From positions 1-25,359 of the forward strand of contig JANNSU010000005.1 in assembly GCA_031394355.1 (NCBI GenBank): DNA of 25,359 nucleotides. The letters run 5' to 3'. Positions 18,248-25,359 of the stretch are shown here, in pieces. Under the pieces are notes generated by a model. That model ran no database searches and was not told the origin of the DNA. It was given only the letters and a program-made list of their open reading frames with translations. The first letter of the stretch is position 1. Every line of letters starts with the position of its first letter. A program made the position numbers and the translations under genes. The stretch is from JAEUMY01 sp031394355. Lineage in GTDB: Bacteria; Pseudomonadota; Gammaproteobacteria; Burkholderiales; Usitatibacteraceae.

Positions 18248-21118
18248 TCATTTCTGGATCGCGAATTCAGGGGACAGCGATAGCATCGTGAGTGCGGCCT
18301 TGGTGCGGTCGACCGGCTTTGAAGCAGGCATCGCAGCCAGCTTGTTCAGCATCACGTTGCGCGTGTTTGGTGTCATCAACCCGTTCATGAACTGCAGGTT
18401 CAGCGCATCCACCAGCGTCACCGGGTCTGCAGCCAGCGTGTTCAACGCGTCAAGATTGAGCGTGAGCTTGGTGTCGCCCGAGCCGTAGGACGCGTTCTTC
18501 ACCAGCCTTGCGAAGAAGTTGAGCTGCCCCACCATGCTGGTCTCGGTCGTGATCTGGAACTCCGGCGCAACCAGATTCGCGGCAGCCAATGGTCCCGGCT
18601 GCCGATAGTTGGGTGAGAAGAAGTTGAACACCGACGGTGCCAGCAACGGGCTTTGACCCAGGCCTTCATCCGCATTATCGAGATACCAGATCTTGTTGCG
18701 TCCGGTAGGCGACGCTGCATTCAATCCGCGCAGCATGTTGGCAAAGCGAATCACCGGCTCGCGTTGCTTGCCCCAGGATGTGGCAGTGGTGCCGGTGAGA
18801 CTGCGCGCCTCCGCATCCGTCAGCACGGCGGTCAGCACGGCCTTGAGATCGCCGCGCACGCCGCTGCCGTTGTTGTTGAATGCGGCGGCCACACGGCCGA
18901 TGTAGGCCGGTGAAGGATTGCTGGTCACGAAGCGCTGAATCAACTGCCGGCCGATGAAGGGGCCGACGTTGGGATGGTTGAAGATCGTGTCCAGTGCGTC
19001 ATCCAGATCCTTCCGCGCCGTCTGACCGGCAGGCAGCACCTTGCCGTCCAGCAGCGTTTTCGTGCCGGGCTCATGCATCATTTCCCACGCGAGCATCGGC
19101 TCCAGCCAGTTCTCCTTGGCAGGATCAAAGATCTTGGGATCGCTGGTGTTGTTGCCCGCGAAATTCCAGCCGGAAAAGGCCCGTGCGAAGCCCTTCACCA
19201 CGGTTTCGTCGTACGTGGAGATGGCTTTGCCGTCACTGCCGATGATGCGCGAGCCGTCTGGATTCAGCTTGTAGAGGCCGATGGAGAAGAGTTGCAGCAC
19301 CTCCCGCGCGAAATTCTCGTTCGGGTGTGTTCCCTTGACCGGGTCATCCTTCTTGCTGCCCTGCATGTTGAGGTAGTAGCCCATCGCGGGATGCAGCGTG
19401 ACCTCGCCCAGCAGCGTGCGGTAGTTGCCGAATGCATTCCGGTTCAGCAAGTCCATGTACGACGCCATGGCGTAGGTGTCGAGATCCGGCGCAATATTGG
19501 AGATGACGAAGATCTGCGACAGCGCGAATGCGGTGCGTGCACGCAACTGGCCTGGCTCGTTCAACCATTGCTGCCAGATGGCCTCGTAGGCGTGTTCCTC
19601 CCTGACCTTGCCCTCGCGCGCCTTGGCAGCGTCGACATAGGCGACATGCGAGTTCCAGCCCATGGCGAACTGTTCGTTCAGCCATGCGGTGGGACTGGAT
19701 GCGGCCAGACTGTCGATGTCGGCTCGCGATCGAATGCCAAACGTGGCCTGCGTGAGCATGCGCGCGGCGTTCTTCTGCGAATCGCTGAACACCAGGCCTG
19801 CCGAAGCGACAACGACAGACACTGACGCCGAGTTGCCGCGTGCGCCCTTGTCATCCGTGGCAACAGCCATGACGGCATAGTTGCCCGATGGAATGGATAC
19901 CCAGTTGTACTCGTGTGGTGCGGCGGTGGTCTCGCCGAGTTTGGTCGCGCCGCTGTAGAACTCCACCTTTGCGATCGTGCCGTCGGTATCGGTGGCGCTC
20001 GCGGTGAGCTTGATGGTGGCAGGTGTGGCGGTGATGTACGCCGGGGCAGACAGTGTCACGGTAGGCGGCTTGTTCGTTCCCGTGACGGTCGGCTTGGACA
20101 CTTTCAGGCAGGTGAGCAGGCTGCCGTCATCCTTGAAGCCAAACGTCTTGATCCAGTTGTCGCGCTCGGATTCCGAAATGGCGAAGAGATACCGCTGCGT
20201 GGTCGGATGCTTCAGCCGGTAGACCTTGGCCAAGTCCGCCGCATCGGCCTTCGCCGGCGGCTGCACCGAGAAGTTGACCCCTTCATAACTGGCACCGCTC
20301 GCTGCATAGGCTGCGCGCTCGGTATCGGACGACGTGTAGAAGTGCGTTTGCGTGGCCGCATTGTAGAAGCGGTTCACGCCGGGCGTGGTGGCACCCGGAC
20401 CGTGTGCATAGAACGCGACGCCATGGTACTGGTAGTCGGGCCGACCGGCTTCCATGAACTTCTTCTCCGCCTCGGAGGGCGTGAGGAAACTCGCCGTCGC
20501 TGTGCGGTGCATGAATCGCCAGATCGGGCCTGGCTCGCAGCGCGATATCGGCAACGCAGCAGGATTCATGCTCGATGGAAACGCGTACAGGGATACGGCA
20601 TCGCGCTTCAGGTCGGGCCGGGTGTAGACCTGCACTTCAGCGGCATCGCGGGCGAAATAGGTGCCGGGCATGCCGTTGGTGCGGGAGAACCGTGCGATCT
20701 CGATGACGCCACCACCCATGCCCTGCGGCAGATAGTGATCGAAGCCCTCGTCCACCGCATCCGGATATCTGCTCTTGAATGCTGCCTTGTCGGCATCCGA
20801 TGTCGTATAGAAGTGCGCGTTCGCCGCGCCTGAATAGAGGCGCGATACGCCGACGCTGTTCACTGCTTTCGTGGCAAATGCGAAGTAGGCAATGCCTTCA
20901 TACCGATAGTCTGCACGCGACGAAACGAGGAATTCCTTCTGCGGCAGATGCATCGTCAGAAAGTGGCTGCCAGTGGTGGAGTTGAGAATGCGATGGACGG
21001 GGATGGGCGTGCAGTCCTGTCCGAAGTCTATCTGCTGTGCAACGGCGCCCACTGATACAAATAGCAGCGCCGAAACCGATCGATGCAAAGTTCGGGATAT
21101 CCCTGATTGAGTTGCCAT
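18248..21118 (-). CDS. Secreted DUF1800 protein with N-terminal lectin-like repeats and Ig domain
   Basis: The 956-residue product has a signal peptide (about 1-28), then several tandem beta repeats of the DUF5648 type (residues about 35-335, recurring as VxRxY...AHFYTTSDADKAAF, NRFYNAATQTHFYTSSDTER and VYRLKHPTTQRYLFAISESE), a bacterial Ig-like domain (about 352-437, PPTVTLSAPAYI to SASVSVVV) and a C-terminal DUF1800 domain (about 447-956, from QKNAARMLTQATFGI). DUF1800 function is unknown; the added domains suggest cell-surface or carbohydrate contact. GGAGGG precedes the ATG. It is the first gene of the DUF1800-DUF1501 pair. Confidence 0.93.
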   Translation of the reverse strand: MATQSGISRTLHRSVSALLFVSVGAVAQQIDFGQDCTPIPVHRILNSTTGSHFLTMHLPQKEFLVSSRADYRYEGIAYFAFATKAVNSVGVSRLYSGAANAHFYTTSDADKAAFKSRYPDAVDEGFDHYLPQGMGGGVIEIARFSRTNGMPGTYFARDAAEVQVYTRPDLKRDAVSLYAFPSSMNPAALPISRCEPGPIWRFMHRTATASFLTPSEAEKKFMEAGRPDYQYHGVAFYAHGPGATTPGVNRFYNAATQTHFYTSSDTERAAYAASGASYEGVNFSVQPPAKADAADLAKVYRLKHPTTQRYLFAISESERDNWIKTFGFKDDGSLLTCLKVSKPTVTGTNKPPTVTLSAPAYITATPATIKLTASATDTDGTIAKVEFYSGATKLGETTAAPHEYNWVSIPSGNYAVMAVATDDKGARGNSASVSVVVASAGLVFSDSQKNAARMLTQATFGIRSRADIDSLAASSPTAWLNEQFAMGWNSHVAYVDAAKAREGKVREEHAYEAIWQQWLNEPGQLRARTAFALSQIFVISNIAPDLDTYAMASYMDLLNRNAFGNYRTLLGEVTLHPAMGYYLNMQGSKKDDPVKGTHPNENFAREVLQLFSIGLYKLNPDGSRIIGSDGKAISTYDETVVKGFARAFSGWNFAGNNTSDPKIFDPAKENWLEPMLAWEMMHEPGTKTLLDGKVLPAGQTARKDLDDALDTIFNHPNVGPFIGRQLIQRFVTSNPSPAYIGRVAAAFNNNGSGVRGDLKAVLTAVLTDAEARSLTGTTATSWGKQREPVIRFANMLRGLNAASPTGRNKIWYLDNADEGLGQSPLLAPSVFNFFSPNYRQPGPLAAANLVAPEFQITTETSMVGQLNFFARLVKNASYGSGDTKLTLNLDALNTLAADPVTLVDALNLQFMNGLMTPNTRNVMLNKLAAMPASKPVDRTKAALTMLSLSPEFAIQK

Positions 21119-21478
21119 GACGACCCTCCGTTATTGATATGAAGCTGCAGAGGGAACGCGGTGTTGCGTATTGACCTGTCCGCGTCCCGCTCGTGAAGTC
21201 CCGCAGGAGGGTTACTGCAACGGCCGTGCCAGACAGCCAAGTGGCTGATTTGTCAGGAAAGGGGAGGAGGTCATTGAGGTGAGATGTCGGGCAGTCACGA
21301 CGAATGACCGGGTCGCGTCGCGCCGTGCGTTCAGCCAAGGCGAAATAGCTAGGGAAGACCCTGATGGGGACTGAATTCCCCCTAGAAAAAGCAGACAGCC
21401 AGCCTCAATCAGGCATTCCCAATGGCTTCATTCAGGTAACCACACCACTTCTGAACTTTTGGAAGCGCCTCAGAATGA
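21119..21478. other. Intergenic region upstream of DUF1800; contains one inverted repeat
   Basis: This 360-base gap has no supported gene. It must hold the promoter of the DUF1800-DUF1501 unit on the - strand. The only clear structure is at 21349-21385: outer arms CTAGGG and CCCTAG around an inner GGGGA...TCCCC, about 230 bases upstream of the DUF1800 start. It could be an operator or a terminator for the SBP gene ending at 21479. Confidence 0.5.
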
Positions 21479-23089
21479 TTACTGTATCCGCGCCCAGATC
21501 GGCTGCAACACATTGTCCGCCCGATGCACCACCGTCAATTCCTTCCGCATCGCCCACGGAATCACCTGTCGATGCAGCGGCACCGTCAACACTTGCTGCC
21601 GCACGCGCTGCAACGCGTCGAGCATCAATGCACGCCGCTTGTCCGCATCCATTTCCACTTCTATGCGGCTGATGAGTCCATCCAGCTCGCGATCGGTGAC
21701 GCGGCCTGAGTTGAAATCGCCGCGCCCCTTGCCGTCACGAATCGCGAGCAGCGGGCTCAAAGTAATGCCGGGATCGGTCGGGGCGCCGCCCCAGCCGTAG
21801 AGGTGGAACGAGAAGTCGAAGTTGTCCACGCGCTGGAAAAACTGCGCGCGCGGTTGCAGGGAGAGTTTGGTGCGGATGCCGATCCTGGACAGCATGGCGG
21901 AGATGGCGGTACAGATACGCTCGTCGTTGACGTAGCGATTGTTGGGACAGAGCAGGTCGATATCAAAGCCGTCGGGATAGCCGGCCTCCTTCAAGAGCGC
22001 TTTGCCTCGCTCGGCATTGAACGGGAGCAGACGCGCTTCCAGTGCAGGATCGCTGGACACACTGGCCGGGACCATCGCGCCGGTCACGCGTGACTGGCCG
22101 CGCATGACCTGCACGCGGATCGCCTCGATATCGATGGCGTGGTACATCGCCTGGCGCACGCGGATGTCCTTGAACGGATTCTTGCCCTTCACGCTGCTGT
22201 ATTTGAGTTCATCGCTGAACTGATCCATGACCAGAAAGAGCACCCGGTTCTCCGGGCCTTCCACGACCTTGATGTTGCCGTTCCGCTTCAGGCGATCCAG
22301 ATCCTGCAGCGGCGGGTCGAGCACGAAATCGATCTCGCCGGTGAGCAGCGCGGCCATGCGCGTGGGATCGGATTTGATGGGGCGGTAGATGACCTCGTCG
22401 ATGTTGCCCGTGAAAAGGCCGGCCTTGCGGCCCCACCAATCGGGATGGGCCTTCAGGACAGTCTTCACCTCGGACTCGCGCGATACCAGCATGTACGGCC
22501 CGGTGCCGTTGGCGCGACGGGAGGCGAAGGTCTCCTGCCCGGTCTTGAAGTCCTGCGGGGCGGTGACGCCATTGGCCTCCGCCCATTTTTTGCTGATGAT
22601 GTTGATGGCGACCAGGTGCTCCATCATGATTGGATTGGGTGCGGTGGTGGTGAACTCGACAACGTGGTCCTCGATCCTCCGCACCTTGCCCAGCATGTTG
22701 GCGTAGGTTTTGAAGTTGGACGTGGCCGATTGCGCGCGCTGGATGGAGAACACCACATCATCTGCGTTGAACGGCGTGCCATCGTGAAACGTGACGCCCT
22801 TCCGGAGCTGGAATCGCCAGATGGTGGGCGACTGACGCTCCCATGAAGTCGCCAGCGCCGGGATGATTTTCAGCGTCTGATCGCGCATGGTGAGGCGCTC
22901 GTGGATCAGGTCGTTGATGTTGTTGTTCGTGCCCTCGTTCTGCGCGTGCGGGTCTGCGGTGAGGTAGTCACCCTGCGAAGACCAGCGGAGTGTCTTCGCG
23001 ACAGCCGAGCCACTAATGGCGACCATGCCACACAGGAGTACAGCGCATGTGGACCGAATCCGGCTACCTGCCTGGCGTTCTGCTTGCAT
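21479..23089 (-). CDS. ABC transporter substrate-binding protein, peptide/nickel type (SBP_bac_5)
   Basis: The 536-residue product is a periplasmic solute-binding protein of the family 5 (dipeptide/oligopeptide/nickel) type. It has a signal sequence (about 8-32) and the family features TLRWSSQGDYLTADPHAQNE, WRFQLRKGVTFHDGTPFNAD (classic FHDG motif), DVVFSIQRAQ and the C-terminal VPLHRQVIPWAMRKELTVVH. An AGGAG Shine-Dalgarno lies upstream of ATG 23089, which is preferred over the ATG at 23107. No permease or ATPase genes are in the window. It is a clear paralogue of the next gene on the same strand, sharing ADPHAQNE, FHDG and HRQ...PWA. Confidence 0.95.
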   Translation of the reverse strand: MQAERQAGSRIRSTCAVLLCGMVAISGSAVAKTLRWSSQGDYLTADPHAQNEGTNNNINDLIHERLTMRDQTLKIIPALATSWERQSPTIWRFQLRKGVTFHDGTPFNADDVVFSIQRAQSATSNFKTYANMLGKVRRIEDHVVEFTTTAPNPIMMEHLVAINIISKKWAEANGVTAPQDFKTGQETFASRRANGTGPYMLVSRESEVKTVLKAHPDWWGRKAGLFTGNIDEVIYRPIKSDPTRMAALLTGEIDFVLDPPLQDLDRLKRNGNIKVVEGPENRVLFLVMDQFSDELKYSSVKGKNPFKDIRVRQAMYHAIDIEAIRVQVMRGQSRVTGAMVPASVSSDPALEARLLPFNAERGKALLKEAGYPDGFDIDLLCPNNRYVNDERICTAISAMLSRIGIRTKLSLQPRAQFFQRVDNFDFSFHLYGWGGAPTDPGITLSPLLAIRDGKGRGDFNSGRVTDRELDGLISRIEVEMDADKRRALMLDALQRVRQQVLTVPLHRQVIPWAMRKELTVVHRADNVLQPIWARIQ

Positions 23090-23262
23090 CAAGTTCTCCT
23101 GTTTCAAAGTGCGAAATGAGCGCGCTGTGTATGATTATCTCCACGCGACGTGTTGACACCGCTGGCTCGCCTGTATTCACCTTGCAATGATGGCTGCTTT
23201 TGGGCGAGTCAGCACATCAATCTGGAAGTTTTCCTCAACCCACCAGCCGAAAGGAATTGAAC

Positions 23263-23373
23263 ATGGCCAAGAATCTGGATCAGAAGAAGCAGACCAAGAA
23301 AGAGCCGTTGAAGACGCCGAAGGAAAAGAAGGAAGCCAAGAAGCAGAAGAAGGAAGCGCGCCAGCGGCAGTAG
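23263..23373 (+). CDS. Lys-rich microprotein (36 residues)
   Basis: A 36-residue ORF from ATG 23263 to TAG 23371-23373 encodes a very basic peptide starting MAKNLDQKKQTKKEPLKTPK and ending in KEARQRQ. An AAGGA Shine-Dalgarno lies six to seven bases upstream. It lies on the opposite strand to the flanking substrate-binding genes. Nearly every residue is charged or polar, with no hydrophobic core, so it is probably disordered and could bind nucleic acid or acidic partners. Similar Lys-rich tiny ORFs are known in many Proteobacteria; I do not know a function. Confidence 0.6.
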   Translation: MAKNLDQKKQTKKEPLKTPKEKKEAKKQKKEARQRQ

Positions 23374-23451
23374 CCCTGACTGCAGAGGTTGTTCGCGCCA
23401 GGCAGCGCATTGCTTCAAGACGGGCTGTAAAGCATTTGGCCGATTTGCCCT

Positions 23452-23494
23452 GGCCCCCTCTCCCCAGCCCTCTCCCACGAGGGGAGAGGGGGTG
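23452..23494. repeat. G/C-tract repeat, inverted copy of the 18165 element
   Basis: The stretch ggccccctctccccagccct continuing to ctcccacgaggggagagggg is the reverse complement of the element at 18165-18207, with few differences. Together with the small ORF at 23263 it fills the 23090-23543 gap. Confidence 0.8.
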
Positions 23495-23543
23495 CCGACT
23501 CACAGTGTACTGAGGCGGTGACCGGGCTCCATGTGCTTGAGAA

Positions 23544-25136
23544 CTACTTGATCGTCACCCACGGTACTTCGATCCAGTTGTCCGCCCGGTGAATCACGCT
23601 CACGTTGCTGCGTGAGGCCCAGGGGATCATCTGGCGGTGCATGGGGATGACGTGCACTTCGTCGGTGTACAGCTTGATCGCGTCGACGATGAGCGCGCTG
23701 CGCTTCTTGGCATCCATTTCGCCTTCGATCTGGTCGACCATCGCGTCGAACTTGGCGTTCCTCACGTCGCCCCAGTTGAAGGTGCCGGCGCCCTTGTCGT
23801 TCTTGCCGCGCATGACCGGTTTCAGCGTGAAGATGGCGTCCGTGTTGCCGCCGCCCCAGCCCAGCATGCAGAAGCTGGTGTCGAGCTTCTCCGCCTTGGC
23901 AAAGTAAGTCGTGCGCGGCATGGCGTTGACTTTTACGGTCACGTTGATCCGTGCCAGCATGCCGGCAACCGCAATGCAAATGCGCTCATCATTGAGGTAG
24001 CGGTTGTTGGGGCAGTCCAGGGTGATCTCGAAACCTTTTTCGTAGCCCGCCTCGGCCAGCAGTTTCTTCGCAGCCTCCACGTCGAACTTGAGCCGCGCCT
24101 GATTCGCCGCGGGAATGCCTGCGGCAGTAGGAGCAGGTAAGGCGACGCCGGTGGGAATGGACAGACCGCGCATGACCTGCAGCTTGATGGCCTCGATGTC
24201 GATGGCCTGGTAGAAGGCCTGACGCACGCGACGGTCCTTGAACGGGTTCTTGCCCTTCACGTTGGAGTACAAGAGCTCATCACGCGTCTGATCCATGTGG
24301 AAAAAGATCACGCGCTGTTCCTGGCCTTCCCAGGCCTTGAGCTGAGGATTCTTCTTGATCTGTTCCAGGTTTTGCAATGGTGGATCGAGAACAAAATCCA
24401 ATTCACCAGATTGCAATGCAGCCAGACGCGTGCCGTCGTTCTTGATCGGAGTGAAGACGACTTCCGTCACGTTGCCGTCGAAACGCTTTTCCTTGATGCC
24501 CCACCAATTGGGATTGCTCTTGAGCGTGCTCTTCACATCCGGATCGCGGCGCACCAGCATGAAGGGGCCGGTACCGTTCGCATTGCGTGCGGCGAAATTT
24601 TCTTCCTTGTTCTTGAAGTCCTGCGACTTCACCGAGTTGTTCTTCTCCGCCCAACTTTTGCTCATCATGTACAAGTTGGCCGCCAGCATCTCCAGCTGCA
24701 CCGGGTTGGGGACCGGCGTGGTCAGCTCAACCGTGTAATCGTCAATTTTCTTTGGCTCGCCGATGGCGATGGCGTAGACGCGGAAGTTGGATGTGTCGCC
24801 CTGAGCGCGCTTGATTGAGAAGACCACGTCGTCCGCAGTGAAGTTGCTGCCGTCATGGAACTTGACGCCTTTGCGGAGCGTGATCACCCATGTGTTGGGC
24901 CCGTTCTGTTTCCATCCAGTGGCGAGGGAGGGCACAAGTTCCAGCTTCTTTCCGCGCACCACGAGGCTTTCATACACCTGCCCATTGATGGTGTTGGTCA
25001 TGCTTTCATTCTGGGCATGCGGGTCGGCGGTCAGGTAGTCGCCTTGTGCGGCCCAGCGGAATGTCTTGGCAGAGACGCCGACGGCGGTCGTGGCACCGAT
25101 CAGCAGTGCAAGCAGTACGGGTAGGTAACGTCGCAT
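23544..25136 (-). CDS. ABC transporter substrate-binding protein, peptide/nickel type (second paralogue)
   Basis: The 530-residue product is a second family 5 solute-binding protein. It has a signal peptide (MRRYLPVLLALLIGATTAVGVSA), FRWAAQGDYLTADPHAQNES, NTWVITLRKGVKFHDGSNFT, DDVVFSIKRAQGD, a long central region with LDFVLDPPLQNLEQIKK, and a VIPMHRQMIPWASRSNVSVI ending. AAGGA precedes ATG 25136. The two paralogues agree along their length, including the motif order, which implies a tandem duplication; ligand-binding loops differ, so their substrates may too. The transporter permease and ATPase, if linked, must lie outside the window. Confidence 0.95.
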   Translation of the reverse strand: MRRYLPVLLALLIGATTAVGVSAKTFRWAAQGDYLTADPHAQNESMTNTINGQVYESLVVRGKKLELVPSLATGWKQNGPNTWVITLRKGVKFHDGSNFTADDVVFSIKRAQGDTSNFRVYAIAIGEPKKIDDYTVELTTPVPNPVQLEMLAANLYMMSKSWAEKNNSVKSQDFKNKEENFAARNANGTGPFMLVRRDPDVKSTLKSNPNWWGIKEKRFDGNVTEVVFTPIKNDGTRLAALQSGELDFVLDPPLQNLEQIKKNPQLKAWEGQEQRVIFFHMDQTRDELLYSNVKGKNPFKDRRVRQAFYQAIDIEAIKLQVMRGLSIPTGVALPAPTAAGIPAANQARLKFDVEAAKKLLAEAGYEKGFEITLDCPNNRYLNDERICIAVAGMLARINVTVKVNAMPRTTYFAKAEKLDTSFCMLGWGGGNTDAIFTLKPVMRGKNDKGAGTFNWGDVRNAKFDAMVDQIEGEMDAKKRSALIVDAIKLYTDEVHVIPMHRQMIPWASRSNVSVIHRADNWIEVPWVTIK

Positions 25137-25359
25137 GGGGTGTCCTTGATAATTGTTGAAGTCCAGGATTTGTTCTCGGCCGAGCGGGTGCTCGTTGTTG
25201 TAGTCGTAGTGTCGTGGCGCGGCGGAAAAAGTGCAAGCCGGCAGTGGGGATGGGTGATCGGCGATGGGTTGTGGGGCGGGGAGCAAAGGTGGAGCGAGGG
25301 TCACGTATGCGAATATTCGCAAGCAGGCCACACTGAACGCCAGCCCCCAGCCCCCAGCC
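25137..25359. other. Upstream region of the second substrate-binding gene
   Basis: This stretch holds no supported gene inside the window. It carries the promoter region of the SBP gene, an echo of the ATGGGTG repeat (about 25248-25269), the dodecamer copy at 25309 and the start of a CAGCCCC tandem at 25341-25359 that runs off the window end. Confidence 0.5.
25309..25320. repeat. Dodecamer palindrome GCGAATATTCGC, copy 13 (upstream of SBP gene)
   Basis: Exact copy 173 bases upstream of the second substrate-binding gene and 7.4 kb from the previous copy, the longest gap between neighbouring copies in the window. Confidence 0.97.

Noticed and set aside
175..25320. Dodecamer as a ParB parS site
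   Set aside because: It does not resemble the parS consensus TGTTTCACGTGAAACA, and parS sites are few and near the origin rather than every 2 kb.

Overview
This is a GC-rich chromosomal segment of a Pseudomonadota bacterium. A gamma/beta-type LexA box, an IntI-type integron, a YegD-like Hsp70, a BLUF/EAL pair, DUF1800/DUF1501 genes and several intergenic REP-type repeats point to a betaproteobacterium or a Xanthomonadales-like gammaproteobacterium. The sequence alone does not settle the class. I see no rRNA, tRNA, CRISPR array, prophage or complete insertion sequence.

Layout. 1-1470: an 11-copy heptamer tandem repeat, two repeat hairpins and two or three small genes of unknown function. 1476-4002: a secreted alpha/beta hydrolase (-), then an EAL phosphodiesterase and a separate BLUF photoreceptor (+), which look like a split light-responsive c-di-GMP module. 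4059-5364: a short asparaginase-fold protein (-) divergent from a secreted protein of unknown function (+). 5417-7289: a tightly overlapping operon (-) of a zinc-ribbon HExxH membrane protease, a GNAT acetyltransferase and a bacterial PH-domain membrane protein. 7465-9287: a coupled pair (+), an S41-type peptidase and a secreted unknown. 9304-9857: three tandem composite REP units. 10043-11311: a YegD-like Hsp70 ATPase. 11287-15516: a chromosomal integron. It has an IntI integrase (-) with a LexA box over its start codon, an N-terminal-domain-only integrase relative coupled behind it, an attI region and five cassettes (three unknown or membrane proteins, a GNAT, a Nudix hydrolase). Four attC sites share a body; the fifth is degenerate. 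15559-16638: a membrane-anchored unknown and a KOW-type small protein (+). 16729-21118: a DUF1800 (with lectin-like repeats and an Ig domain) -> DUF1501 unit (-). 21479-25136: two paralogous peptide-type ABC substrate-binding proteins (-), with a tiny Lys-rich ORF on + between them.

The most striking signal is not a gene. The 12-bp perfect palindrome GCGAATATTCGC occurs 13 times in 25.4 kb, about once per 2 kb, where roughly 0.001 copies are expected by composition. Seven copies are intergenic and six lie inside unrelated coding sequences, where they are read in all three frames (most often as Ala-Asn-Ile-Arg). They are absent from the integron cassettes. This looks like a genome-wide DNA-level signal, comparable in density to DNA-uptake sequences or cyanobacterial HIP1. 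I do not recognise this word as belonging to a named family.
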